Virus record (IMG/VR): IMGVR_UViG_3300046715_000183
Coordinates: 1 to 33,254 of that record
Strand: one strand, 5' to 3'
DNA length: 33,254 nucleotides
Origin: a virus
This document shows, in pieces, positions 6,679-13,976 of this stretch (its first letter is position 1; each line of letters opens with the position of its first letter). Made by a program: the position numbers and the translations under genes. Below the pieces are notes generated by a model. It was given only the letters and a program-made list of their open reading frames with translations. It ran no database searches and was not told the DNA's origin.

Positions 6679-8913
6679 TCAGGTGTTGTTGTGGATCGGG
6701 GCGGACGGGGTGGACAGGCCGGCGTCGGCGGTGGCGATGTTGTAGGGCCGGTAGGCGTCGTTGAGGTCGTTGTCGGCGGTCTCTGCCATCTCGGCGGCCT
6801 GGAGGCTGGAGGTCTGCATTTCCTCGGCCATGCGAGCCACGAGGTCCATGGCTTCCGCCAGGCGGGCCATCGCGCCGGTGAACAGGGCGCCGATCAGGTT
6901 GTGGTTTGTGGCCAGGTCTTCGGCGAACACGATCAGGGTGTCGCGGAGTTTGATGGCCCGGGCGGCGAGCCTGGCGCACTGGTCGTGGGTCTTGAACGCG
7001 TCGTCCTTGAAGTCGCCGTACTCGTCGATGGCGTCATCGAGGGTGATTTCGGTGGCGTGCTGGGCGTCCATGTGGCGGGCGGCGACGGTGACGTCGTGGC
7101 CGGTGCGGGCGGCCTGCTTCTTGGCCTTGACGATGCGCGCGTCGGGTTTGGCGGATGCGGGGGGCATGGCGATGGGCTCCTTGGGGCGGGTGGTGCCGGG
7201 GCGCGGGAACGTCTTGGTGGATGCTGCGTTAAGGGCAGCCGGGCCGGTGGAGGGGAGGGCGGGGGTGCCGGTACTCAGGGCGTCGGGCTGCCACCGTTTG
7301 GCGCGGCTGCCAGGCACGTGGTCGCTGGTGGCGGTGTAGGTGGTGCCTGCGGCCTGTGCGGCGTTGGCGTAGGGGCTGCGGCGCTGCCGCTGCCCGTAGG
7401 TGCCCGCGCCGGGGCCGGGGTTGTTGCCTGTGGCCTGGCCTGCCCCGGGCGTGGCACCCGGTCCGGGAGCAGCGCCGGGGAACCATCCGCCGCCCGCGGC
7501 CTTCTTCTGGGCGTACGCGCGGGCCTTCGCCCACCACCGCCGGTTCTTCTTCCGCGCGTTGTGCTGGCCTGCGGCGCCCGCGCGCTTCGGCTTCTTCAGG
7601 TTGACCTTCGGCGTGTTGGCGCCGGCGCCTGCGGCCTGCTGCTGCTTCTTGCTCTTGGGTGCGCCCCAGACGGGCGGGGTGCCGTTGCGGCGGCGCTGCT
7701 TGAGTCGCTTACGAGCGGCCCGGTAGGCGTCCTTCCTGAGCGCGTCGGTGAGCGTGGTGCGTCCGGCGGCCTGCGCGGCGTTCTGCTTGCCCGCACCCTT
7801 GCTGTTGCCCGCCCCGCCCTTGCCGAGCCCGCCTTTGCCGGTCTGGCCTGCACCCACCTGGGGCGCGTTGTTCTTCCCCTTGTCCTTGCGGGTAGCGGGC
7901 GTGTTGTTGCCCCACAGTGCAGGGCTGTTGCCGTTCTTGCGGCGGCGCTCGAGACGGCGGGCGGCCGCCTTCTGGGCGTCGTTGGTGAGGGCCTTGCGGA
8001 GCGTGGTCCGTCCGCCGCCGTCCTGCTTGGTGCGCTGCTTGTTCAGCAGGTCTTTCGACCCGCCCTGGGAGCCGCGGTGCGGGCTCTTCTTCGGCCCGAC
8101 CCCCGAACCACCGGTGCCGGCGCCCTTGTTCTTCCGGGAGCCGCCGAGGGGCGAAGCGTTGTTCTTGCCGTGGCCCTTGGAACCGCCGCGCCCGAACAGG
8201 TCGCCGGTCTTCTTCGGTCCGGTGGAGGATCCGCTGTTGCGGCCCGCTCCCCCACCGCGGCCGCCCGATGCCCCGCCGGAACCGGAGCCGGAACGGCTGC
8301 CGAGCGTCTTACGGCCGAACTCCGAACTGGAGGGCGCCCGGTTCGACTTGGCGTGCTGCTGGGCGCCCTTGCCGCGGATGCCCTGCATGGCCGCACTGTG
8401 CTTGGCGCCGGCCTGCTCGAGGGAGTATCCGGCCTGCTGCATGGCCAGCTGGTGCTTGAAGCGGGCCTCGCGCAGCTGCGCGGTCTCGGCGTGGCGGGCT
8501 TGGCGGTTCTCCCACCAGGTGGACAGGACGGTGTGGGTGCCGCGCAGGGCGGCGATGGCGACGGCGAGGGTGGCGGCCATCGACAGGGCGCCCAGGCCGG
8601 GGGATCCCGGGCTGGTGTCGGGGTTGGGGTCGTTGTGGAAGGTGGCGGGGACGTGCCCGGGCTGCGGGCCCGGGACGGGGGCCGGGACGGGGGGCAGGGC
8701 AAGGCCCGGGGTGGGCAGTGCGGCGAGCGCGTCCAGGGGGCTGCGCCGGCCGGTGCGGGCGCCCTCACCAGTCGGGGCCGGAGGTGCGGTGGGGGGCGGC
8801 GGGATGACCGGGCCCATGGTCGTCGTCGGGGTCAGGGTGAACCCGGTCTGGCCCGTCCGGCGAGCAAAGTCGATCACGTTGCTGGGGTCGTCGCTGCCGT
8901 CGTAGTCGCTCAT
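6679..8913 (-). CDS. large basic Gly/Lys-rich membrane protein with duplicated module
   Basis: 744 aa from ATG 8913, after AAAGGGGG. A Pro-rich N-terminus and one probable membrane segment (about 107-124, MAATLAVAIAALR) lead to a helical region (130-180). A very basic, Gly/Ser/Lys/Arg-rich low-complexity core follows (about 180-480). In it a module of about 34 residues occurs twice (near 302-335 and 385-417): both copies start RTTL, carry an Arg/Lys-rich helix and end with NG..P..WG. A soluble helical C-terminal domain (about 590-744) looks folded. The core could bind DNA nonspecifically or phase-separate. Proteins of this make-up occur beside TraB-like genes in actinomycete elements, but no function is known to me. 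Confidence 0.78.
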   Translation of the reverse strand: MSDYDGSDDPSNVIDFARRTGQTGFTLTPTTTMGPVIPPPPTAPPAPTGEGARTGRRSPLDALAALPTPGLALPPVPAPVPGPQPGHVPATFHNDPNPDTSPGSPGLGALSMAATLAVAIAALRGTHTVLSTWWENRQARHAETAQLREARFKHQLAMQQAGYSLEQAGAKHSAAMQGIRGKGAQQHAKSNRAPSSSEFGRKTLGSRSGSGSGGASGGRGGGAGRNSGSSTGPKKTGDLFGRGGSKGHGKNNASPLGGSRKNKGAGTGGSGVGPKKSPHRGSQGGSKDLLNKQRTKQDGGGRTTLRKALTNDAQKAAARRLERRRKNGNSPALWGNNTPATRKDKGKNNAPQVGAGQTGKGGLGKGGAGNSKGAGKQNAAQAAGRTTLTDALRKDAYRAARKRLKQRRRNGTPPVWGAPKSKKQQQAAGAGANTPKVNLKKPKRAGAAGQHNARKKNRRWWAKARAYAQKKAAGGGWFPGAAPGPGATPGAGQATGNNPGPGAGTYGQRQRRSPYANAAQAAGTTYTATSDHVPGSRAKRWQPDALSTGTPALPSTGPAALNAASTKTFPRPGTTRPKEPIAMPPASAKPDARIVKAKKQAARTGHDVTVAARHMDAQHATEITLDDAIDEYGDFKDDAFKTHDQCARLAARAIKLRDTLIVFAEDLATNHNLIGALFTGAMARLAEAMDLVARMAEEMQTSSLQAAEMAETADNDLNDAYRPYNIATADAGLSTPSAPIHNNT

Positions 8914-8959
8914 GGGACCCCCTTTCAGGGTTGACAGTGGGTAGTCGGATGCGGGAGCC

Positions 8960-9021
8960 TCGCGCGCGCACGTCGCGCGCGCACATTGGGGCGGTCATCA
9001 CCTCGTTTTCGGGGGTGATGA
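8960..9021. repeat. tandem 13-mer and hairpin in transfer-operon spacer
   Basis: The 121-bp gap between the genes ending at 9035 and starting at 8913 contains two back-to-back copies of TCGCGCGCGCAC plus one base (8960-8972, 8973-8985), an alternating purine-pyrimidine run, and an inverted repeat TCATCACC/GGTGATGA (8995-9002, 9014-9021) with an 11-base loop. It is the longest spacer inside the operon. It may be a partial terminator or processing site, an internal promoter region or a protein-binding DNA site. Confidence 0.5.
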
Positions 9022-9034
9022 TGATGAACTTTCG

Positions 9035-9247
9035 TCACGGCGTGTGATGCCGGTAGAAGTCGTGGAGGTGGGAGGCCAGCGCGTTCCACACGCCGGTGTC
9101 GCCGGTCTTTTGTGCTTTGCGCGCGAGCATCCGGCAGGCGTCCCACCAGACCGCGGCAACGTAGTCGGGGCCCTTCTCTGCGGCCTCGGCCTGCCTGCGG
9201 TTCCAGTGCTCGGCCTGGTTGCGCTGCGCCAGCTGCTCGGGGGTCAC
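9035..9247 (-). CDS. small conserved-type protein of transfer operon
   Basis: 70 aa, starting at GTG 9247, which overlaps the preceding stop as GTGA, so translation is coupled. It is helical, Trp/His-rich near the end (DACRMLARKAQ, then SHLHDFYRHHTP), with no signal peptide or membrane segment and no recognised domain. Confidence 0.7.
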   Translation of the reverse strand: MTPEQLAQRNQAEHWNRRQAEAAEKGPDYVAAVWWDACRMLARKAQKTGDTGVWNALASHLHDFYRHHTP

Positions 9248-9795
9248 TTGGCCTCCGGGAAGTCCTGGAAGAGATCGGCGATGTTCTCGAGCGGCTCCGG
9301 CTGGCCGCCCGCCGGGGCGAACTGGTGGGGGTAGGGGGCGACGTACTGCGGTGCCGCCTGTACGGGTGTGACCTGCGGGTTTCCTGCCTGGGTGCCGTTG
9401 AAGGCGTGCGCGGACTCGGCCAGCGACTTCTGCGCGGCGGCCTCAACGGTGGCGGCGATCCCCAGGCGCTGACGTCGGTTCTCCTTGCGCTCCACCTCGG
9501 CGGCGCGCCGGGCGGGAAGTTCCAGCACTTCACGCCCGTACACCGCGTTGATGGCCTCGGCTTCCGCGGCCGCCTTCTCCAGCAGCCGGGCGACCCTCCC
9601 AAACCGCCTGCTGACCTTGCGAGCCCGGCGGCCGGCGGACCCGGTCCGGTCTCCTTCGATACGGGTGTTGGCGAGGCGGGCCTGAATGATCTGCGCCATC
9701 TGCCGAACCTGCACGGCGTCGTTGACGAACGTGTCGCGCTGCTCGTCGGTGAAGCTGCGCATCCCCTGCTCGGTCATCAGCTGCTCGATGTCCAC
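9244..9795 (-). CDS. helical coiled-coil protein of transfer operon
   Basis: 183 aa from GTG 9795 after CGGAGG. Residues about 15-125 are predicted by eye to be almost entirely helical, with alternating charged and Ala-rich heptads (RFGRVARLLEKAAAEAEAI). The C-terminal 50 residues are Pro/Gln-rich and end in a short acidic-aromatic tail (LENIADLFQDF) that looks like a docking peptide. It is coupled to the downstream 70-aa gene. No family is recognised. Confidence 0.72.
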   Translation of the reverse strand: MDIEQLMTEQGMRSFTDEQRDTFVNDAVQVRQMAQIIQARLANTRIEGDRTGSAGRRARKVSRRFGRVARLLEKAAAEAEAINAVYGREVLELPARRAAEVERKENRRQRLGIAATVEAAAQKSLAESAHAFNGTQAGNPQVTPVQAAPQYVAPYPHQFAPAGGQPEPLENIADLFQDFPEAK

Positions 9796-9836
9796 CGCTG
9801 GTTCCTCCGTTTCTCGTGTCTGCGCTTCGGGGCGGG

Positions 9837-10838
9837 TTAGAGGTATCCGCCGTTGCCGGCGTTGCGCTGCTTGGTGCGGGACAGGACGGTGCGGACGTAC
9901 GCGTCACTCACGTCGATGCCGTGATGCCAGAGGAAGTCGACGATCTGAGGCGCTGATGCGCCGGGGTCCGCATCACGGGCGATGCGCACCGCCGCAGCCT
10001 TGGACAGGCCGTCGAGGTGCAGCGCCGCATCACGGGTGTGGGGCGCCTCGGTCTGCGGCGCGGCGGGGGGCATCTGGGGCGCATCATGCGTGTGAGCTGC
10101 GGCTTCACTGAACGCATCAGTACGGTCCCGGACGGGCCGGATCGGGGTGTGGGGCGCCGATGATGCGCTGAGTGCGGCGGCCGCATCGCTGGCGTGAGGC
10201 GCCGCGGGGAGGTGATGCGTGATGCGCGGCGCATCATCCGCATCAGCGGCGGTGAGTTCGAGGGGGCGGCGGCGCGTCAGTTCGCGGGCCTTGTCCTGCC
10301 GCATCAGTTCGACGTCGAAGTCGGTGGAGACCTCCGTCATGAGGAGCTCGGCGCCCATCTCGCGCTGCCGCATCTGGATGCGGTGCTGCGCCTCTTCGAA
10401 GGCCATGCCGCGTTCCATGGCGGCGAGGGTGTGCTTCTCGTCGTGGGTGAGGGCGGCGGGGTCGCGCATGTCGGCGAGGGCGAGGACCCAGACGGCTTTG
10501 GCGCCGAAGGGGAGGAACGGGCCGGCGGCGGCCATGGCGAGGCTGTTCTTCTCGATGCCGTGCATGGCGAGGAAGGCGGCGACGATGAGGAGGGTGGCCC
10601 AGCCGAAGGTGGGGACTATCCAGGCGCGTCCGGCGACTCGGAGTCCGCGGGCTTCGGCGATGATGACGGAGCCCCAGATGATGTCGGCGCCGGTGGCGAC
10701 GGTGAGGGCGATGAGTCCGGTTCCGAGGAGGTCGACGAGGCTCCAGGTCGTCCAGGCCAGGGAGGCCAGCGACAGGAAGACCGCCGGGAAGAGGAGCGGC
10801 GACAGGGGCCGCTTGCGGGTGGCCTGGGCGGTGGTCAT
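9837..10838 (-). CDS. SpdB-like four-TM protein with C-terminal HTH-like domain
   Basis: 333 aa from ATG 10838, behind AAAGGA. Four hydrophobic segments (about 14-34, 41-62, 73-93, 101-122) form the N-terminal membrane part. A charged helix (130-195), a long disordered Ala/Pro/His linker (196-270) and a helix-turn-helix-like C-terminus (about 278-322, with GASAPQIVDFLWHHGI) follow. SpdB-type membrane proteins of Streptomyces plasmids cooperate with TraB in intramycelial spread, and some bind DNA. This fits that group by topology and operon. The linker-coding DNA carries a dense array of a 7-mer in several frames, listed separately; its unusual GAT GCG codon choices suggest selection at the DNA level. 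Confidence 0.78.
   Translation of the reverse strand: MTTAQATRKRPLSPLLFPAVFLSLASLAWTTWSLVDLLGTGLIALTVATGADIIWGSVIIAEARGLRVAGRAWIVPTFGWATLLIVAAFLAMHGIEKNSLAMAAAGPFLPFGAKAVWVLALADMRDPAALTHDEKHTLAAMERGMAFEEAQHRIQMRQREMGAELLMTEVSTDFDVELMRQDKARELTRRRPLELTAADADDAPRITHHLPAAPHASDAAAALSASSAPHTPIRPVRDRTDAFSEAAAHTHDAPQMPPAAPQTEAPHTRDAALHLDGLSKAAAVRIARDADPGASAPQIVDFLWHHGIDVSDAYVRTVLSRTKQRNAGNGGYL
9954..10306. repeat. array of 11 TGATGCG motifs inside the SpdB-like gene
   Basis: Exact TGATGCG occurs on the + strand at 9954, 10161, 10213 and 10220. Its complement CGCATCA occurs at 9969, 10026, 10080, 10113, 10230, 10239 and 10300. GATGCG near-matches lie at 9981 and 10182. Copies at 10213 and 10220 abut head to tail, and copies fall in different reading frames, so protein repetition does not explain them. 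Elsewhere in the window the 7-mer is rare, with a further copy at 10900. A random 7-mer would be expected about 0.04 times here. Candidate clt/TRS-type recognition array for the TraB-like motor, or a partition or other protein-binding site. Confidence 0.7.
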
Positions 10839-10861
10839 GGCGGGCGGTGTCCTTTCGGTGG

Positions 10862-11086
10862 TCAGGCGGCGAGGTGGAGGGCGCGGCGGATTCGGCGGGT
10901 GATGCGCTGCCGTCGGGTGGGGGTCCAGCGGGCGGCGGTGGTCTTGAGGGCGTTGTGCCAGTCGCCGGTGAAGGCGGCGGGCGCGCCGTCGTAGATGTCG
11001 GATCCGATGATCTGGAAGACCGCCAGGCGTGCGTCGTTGTCGTCGGCGGGCTCGTACGGTGCGGGGTCGGGTGTCGTGGTGGCCAC
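10862..11086 (-). CDS. small basic-tailed protein of transfer operon
   Basis: 74 aa from GTG 11086, preceded by AAGGAG. The N-terminus is acidic, the middle is ordered (FQIIGSDIYDGAPAAF) and the C-terminal helix is strongly basic (RRQRITRRIRRALHLAA), which could touch membrane or nucleic acid. It has no recognised family and ends 23 bases before the SpdB-like start. Its 3' end carries one more copy of TGATGCG (10900). Confidence 0.68.
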   Translation of the reverse strand: MATTTPDPAPYEPADDNDARLAVFQIIGSDIYDGAPAAFTGDWHNALKTTAARWTPTRRQRITRRIRRALHLAA

Positions 11087-11134
11087 GGCGGGCTCCTTCC
11101 GGTGGTGCGGGACGGGTGATCACTGGTCGGGCTC

Positions 11135-11172
11135 GGCACCGGGCCACCGTGGTGGCTGACCCGGCACCGGGC
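11135..11172. repeat. direct repeats around a short hairpin in operon spacer
   Basis: The 90-bp spacer upstream of GTG 11086 holds GGCACCGGGC twice (11135-11144, 11163-11172). These flank the palindrome GCCACC-GT-GGTGGC (11143-11156). Probably a structured RNA in the operon transcript (attenuation or processing); the palindrome core also resembles the operator at 12265-12280 but with a shorter centre. Confidence 0.4.
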
Positions 11173-11176
11173 TCGG

Positions 11177-11593
11177 TCAGATCGGATTCAGGTCGTAGAC
11201 GGTCTTGGCTATGTCGGTTCGGGGTGTCACGTACGCGTCGTGCTCGGCGACGTCCTCGCCGGTCTGCCGGGCTTGGGCCTGCACGTCGGCGGGCAGTGCC
11301 CGCAGGCACGGGTTCTCGTCCGCGTTCAGGAGCCGGACGATCAGGGCGGCGATCAGGGCGGACACGTCAATCTGCTGGCCGGCCCGGTCGGTGGACCCGG
11401 CGAGCATGGTGACGACGGTCTGCGTGGTGCGGATGTCGAGCCGGTCCACGGCGAGGGCGCGGACGCCGTCGGCGATGAGGTCCAGGCCGGGGTGGAAGCC
11501 GGCCAGGTCGGCGAGCAGCCCGTCCAGGTCGTCGTTCAACGGCGGCACGGCGTTGTCGGCGGTGTGCACGTCGGTGCCGGGGAAGGCGCCCAT
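11177..11593 (-). CDS. hypothetical protein of transfer operon
   Basis: 138 aa from ATG 11593, joined to the upstream gene as TGATG. It is predominantly helical and acidic, with no Cys cluster, signal peptide or membrane segment. The centre (VDVSALIAALIVRLL-like stretch near residues 84-92) is hydrophobic but too short for a clear membrane span. No domain is recognised. Confidence 0.68.
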   Translation of the reverse strand: MGAFPGTDVHTADNAVPPLNDDLDGLLADLAGFHPGLDLIADGVRALAVDRLDIRTTQTVVTMLAGSTDRAGQQIDVSALIAALIVRLLNADENPCLRALPADVQAQARQTGEDVAEHDAYVTPRTDIAKTVYDLNPI

Positions 11594-11910
11594 CAGGCCT
11601 GGCCGCCGTTCCCCAGATAGGCCTCGATCTCACCCATCAGGTCGTCGGTGTCTTCGGCGTCCAGCTCCGGCAGCGGGTCGGCGGGCCGGGTGGCCTCCTC
11701 CATGTCCGTCCGGAAGGAGTTCAGGGCGATCAGGGAGTCCGTCACGGCCTCGATGTCCCGGGCGGACACCTTGACCTCGCCGACGTACTCGCCGTTCGGG
11801 CCGCGGAAGGTGATCCGGCCGGCGATGTCCTGGTCTCCGCTGAGGGCGAGGAACTGCTGGCGCAGCTGCTCCATGCGGAGCTCCTCGTTCGTGTACTCGC
11901 GGTCGGCCAT
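11593..11910 (-). CDS. hypothetical protein of transfer operon
   Basis: 105 aa starting at ATG 11910, which overlaps the upstream stop as TGATG; GTG 11913 is an alternative in the same frame. A charged helix opens the protein, a short beta-rich part follows (ITFRGPNGEYVGEVKVSARD), and the tail is acidic (LDAEDTDDLMGEIEAYL). The middle resembles a small substrate- or partner-binding fold but no family is recognised. Acidic, cytoplasmic. Confidence 0.68.
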   Translation of the reverse strand: MADREYTNEELRMEQLRQQFLALSGDQDIAGRITFRGPNGEYVGEVKVSARDIEAVTDSLIALNSFRTDMEEATRPADPLPELDAEDTDDLMGEIEAYLGNGGQA

Positions 11911-12131
11911 CACGCCACCTTCTTCGCGATGACGAGGAACGCGTCGGTGTCGAGGTCCATGACGACGTCGACGGCGATGCCCTCGGCGCGACGGTCGGCG
12001 GCGAACTCCTCAGCCGGCCACGAGCCACGCGGGCCGCCGGCGGGGAAACGCTCGAGAATGGTCGGCGCCGCCTGGTGGACGAAGTCACCAGGGTGCGGTG
12101 CCATGGGAATGCTTGCCGTGAGATCCTGCAT
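11910..12131 (-). CDS. first small gene of transfer operon
   Basis: 73 aa from ATG 12131, set by AGGAGG at a 10-base spacing. A Pro-rich N-terminus is followed by an ordered half ending VVMDLDTDAFLVIAKKVA. It has no membrane segment. Being first after the regulated promoter, it would be the earliest product when the operon opens. Longer reading in this frame reaches 12599 but crosses the promoter region and is rejected. Confidence 0.7.
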   Translation of the reverse strand: MQDLTASIPMAPHPGDFVHQAAPTILERFPAGGPRGSWPAEEFAADRRAEGIAVDVVMDLDTDAFLVIAKKVA

Positions 12132-12202
12132 GCGGATCTGGCCTCCTGGTAGTGCAGGTGGGGCGGGTCCAAGTCCCTTGCGGTGTTCCACCACCGTTCG
12201 GG

Positions 12203-12245
12203 ACACGCGACCCCGGTCCGGCGATGAGCTGGCCCGGGGTCGTGT
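12203..12245 (-). other. leader hairpin of transfer operon
   Basis: The untranslated leader (about 12132-12254) contains arms CGACCCCGG (12208-12216) and CCGGGGTCG (12234-12242), extended outward by ACAC/GTGT with one mismatch. It is stable enough to act as an attenuator or mRNA stabiliser. No T tract follows. Confidence 0.5.
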
Positions 12246-12260
12246 CGTTGTGCTGATACC

Positions 12261-12289
12261 AGAATCCACCACCTGGTGGACATTGTCAA
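12261..12289 (-). promoter_or_regulatory. promoter of the leftward transfer operon
   Basis: Read on the reverse strand: a perfect -35 TTGACA (12284-12289), a 17-base spacer and -10 GATTCT (12261-12266). The spacer is almost filled by a 16-base palindrome (12265-12280). Transcription should start near 12254 and run through the whole 12131-to-2599 block. Confidence 0.7.
12265..12280. promoter_or_regulatory. palindromic operator between divergent promoters
   Basis: TCCACCA-CC-TGGTGGA, with 7-base arms and a 2-base centre. It lies between -35 and -10 of the leftward promoter and touches the -35 of the probable rightward one, so a bound repressor would block both. The AlpA-type protein (12352) and the GntR protein (12709) are the nearest candidate binders. 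Confidence 0.62.
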
Positions 12290-12306
12290 CCGGGTTCTGA
12301 CATGAT
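12277..12306 (+). promoter_or_regulatory. probable promoter of the rightward control/replication genes
   Basis: -35-like TGGACA (12277-12282), an 18-base spacer and -10-like CATGAT (12301-12306) lie upstream of the gene at 12352. The -35 overlaps the operator at 12265-12280. Weaker match than the leftward promoter. Confidence 0.45.
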
Positions 12307-12351
12307 GAGGGAGCTTCATTGAGCGCCGAGAGAGATAAGGAGGTCCCGCGG

Positions 12352-12579
12352 TTGATGACCATCCCGGAGATTGCGGAGCACCGAGGGCTGAGCCGCCAGC
12401 GCATCCACCGCATCGCCCGCTCCGACCCGAAGTTCCCGGAACCCGTGTTGGAGCCGGGCACGACTCGGGTGAAGTACCCGACCGATGCGGTGGACGAGTA
12501 CTTCGACACGCGGGTCCTCAAGCCGGGCCGGCGTACGGACTTGGAGGAGAAGCAGCAGGGCCGGGACGCAGATGAGTGA
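12352..12579 (+). CDS. excisionase/AlpA-like HTH DNA-binding protein
   Basis: 75 aa from TTG 12352 (or ATG 12355), set by AAGGAGGT (12337-12344). The core MTIPEIAEHRGLSRQRIHRI is a MerR/AlpA-type winged helix-turn-helix, followed by DPKFPEPVLEPGTTR and YPTDAVDEYFDTR, the usual wing of this family. Such proteins act as excisionases or as local transcription switches. It is transcribed away from the transfer operon across a shared operator, so control of that promoter is likely (inference). An upstream TTG at 12319 would ignore the strong RBS. Confidence 0.8.
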   Translation: MMTIPEIAEHRGLSRQRIHRIARSDPKFPEPVLEPGTTRVKYPTDAVDEYFDTRVLKPGRRTDLEEKQQGRDADE

Positions 12580-12708
12580 TCGGCGATCAGGATCGGCACG
12601 TCGCCCCCTGCTGGAGTGTCGCCGGGTAGGTAATCTCGGAACGGAGTTCTACACTAGTTCTCTATCACCGCTGACACCAAGCCCTACACAGAAGAAAGGG
12701 GCGAGTTC

Positions 12709-13437
12709 ATGACCGACAAGGCCGGATATGCGGAGATCGCCGCGTACTACAGGCGGTTGATCTCTGACGGAACGCTCGCCCCGGGCGATGAGATGCCGAC
12801 GCAGAAGCAGGCGCGCGAGAAGTTCGGCGCGTCCATCACCACCGTCAACCGGGCCTTCCAGCTACTTAAGGCGGAACGGCTGACGGTGGCCAAGGTGGGC
12901 AAGGGGACGGTCGTGGCTGAGCGGCCTCGCGTCGCCACGACGGCGACCGCTCGCCTGAAGCGGATCGGCCGGACGGGCGACCCGTACGGCTACAAGGAGA
13001 AGTCCATCAAGCACACCGCGGCGCTCCGGTCAGCGGACGCGGCAGTCGCGGACGCGCTGGGGATCGAGCTGCACGATGAGATCGTGCTGCGCACTCGCGT
13101 CTTCGTGCAGGGACACACTCCAACGATCGCCGCCTTGTCCTGCATCCACGTGCGGGCGTTGGCTGCGGTCCCGGAGCTGCTGAGCACCGAGCCGATGGGC
13201 CGCTTCTGGCAGGAGATCTACACGGAGCGGACCGGGCGCGCTGTGGTCAAGTCGCCGGAGAGGCGCACCGCTCGCTTTGCTTCCCAGAACGAGCTGGACC
13301 TCCTGGAAGTCCAGGCGCCCCAGGGTGTTCCTGTTCCTGTTCTCATCCTGGTGAACGTCTTCCACGACGAAGATGGGCCGCTGGAGTACTGGGAGGACGT
13401 GTACTCCGTCGGCTTGTGGCAGGCCGATGACGAGTAG
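12709..13437 (+). CDS. GntR/HutC-family regulator (KorSA/TraR-like)
   Basis: 242 aa from ATG 12709 after AGAAAGG. The N-terminal GntR winged helix (about 5-68, with LAPGDEMPTQKQAREKFG and TTVNRAFQLLKAE) is joined to a UTRA ligand-binding domain (about 85-235). In Streptomyces plasmids and integrative elements such proteins (KorSA of pSAM2, TraR of pSN22) repress transfer genes and themselves. The upstream DNA has direct GTTCT repeats (near 12645-12660) and a possible -10 TACACT (12649-12654), a likely autoregulatory region. Its small-molecule ligand, if any, is unknown. Confidence 0.87.
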   Translation: MTDKAGYAEIAAYYRRLISDGTLAPGDEMPTQKQAREKFGASITTVNRAFQLLKAERLTVAKVGKGTVVAERPRVATTATARLKRIGRTGDPYGYKEKSIKHTAALRSADAAVADALGIELHDEIVLRTRVFVQGHTPTIAALSCIHVRALAAVPELLSTEPMGRFWQEIYTERTGRAVVKSPERRTARFASQNELDLLEVQAPQGVPVPVLILVNVFHDEDGPLEYWEDVYSVGLWQADDE

Positions 13438-13611
13438 CCCGAGCGCTACCGGCGCCCGTTGTGCACACGAGGAGAGGGGAACGGATGCGTAGCCCGCCCT
13501 GAACAGCAGAAACGGCCGATGGTGGCTAGACCGTCGACCGCTTCCACGCCGGCGTACTGCGAATACGACCCGGCTTTGACCCACCAACCCATGCAAGGAA
13601 GGCAGCCACAG

Positions 13612-13680
13612 ATGACTCTACTTGTTGGCGATCCTCTCGCGCTGCCACCGGTCCAGACCGATCTGGTGGAGGAACGTTGA
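13612..13680 (+). CDS. possible 22-aa leader peptide
   Basis: ATG 13612 follows AAGGAAGG; the reading frame ends at a TGA that overlaps the TTG start of the next gene (TTGA). Codon choice (CTA, CTT, GTT, GAT) is unlike the surrounding genes, so it may serve to load ribosomes onto the next gene, not to make a functional peptide. A longer reading from 13459 lacks support. Confidence 0.35.
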   Translation: MTLLVGDPLALPPVQTDLVEER

Positions 13681-13976
13681 GAGAGCCCGACCCGAGGACG
13701 CTGACGGGCACCCCGCCCGTCGTCACCTTCGCCACCGGAGCTGACCTACTGGTCCGGCTCGGTCTGGCGAAGAACATGACCCGCGAGGGCGTCCGCCGCC
13801 TCTCCAAGCACCCCGACTGGCCGTTCGGACCGGACCGCCCGTACCCGTACTGGGATCTGGCGAACGCCGACGTCATGGAGACCAAGCCGTTCCTGAAGTT
13901 CTTCCGGGACCACCCCGTCGTGGGGCGCGGCCCGGACAAGGAACCACGCCGCGGCAAGGACTCCGGCCAGCAGTAA
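13677..13976 (+). CDS. small HTH-type DNA-binding protein
   Basis: 99 aa from TTG 13677, with GGAGG 5 bases upstream and a TTGA overlap with the preceding mini-frame. The middle (ADLLVRLGLAKNMTREGVRR, then HPDWPFGPD) looks like the single helix-turn-helix of phage and plasmid accessory regulators in which the second helix precedes a Pro-rich wing. The C-terminus is basic. It lies between the GntR regulator and the initiator, so a role in replication control or excision is plausible. No ATG is available in the frame. Confidence 0.68.
   Translation: MREPDPRTLTGTPPVVTFATGADLLVRLGLAKNMTREGVRRLSKHPDWPFGPDRPYPYWDLANADVMETKPFLKFFRDHPVVGRGPDKEPRRGKDSGQQ

Noticed and set aside
6568-8934. 788-aa forward frame opposite the large basic protein
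   Set aside because: Leu/Ala/Gly/Arg composition typical of an antisense frame; the reverse frame has an RBS and operon spacing.
13459-13680. 73-aa frame upstream of the small HTH gene
   Set aside because: Poor third-position GC and no RBS at its first start; only the last 22 codons have some support.
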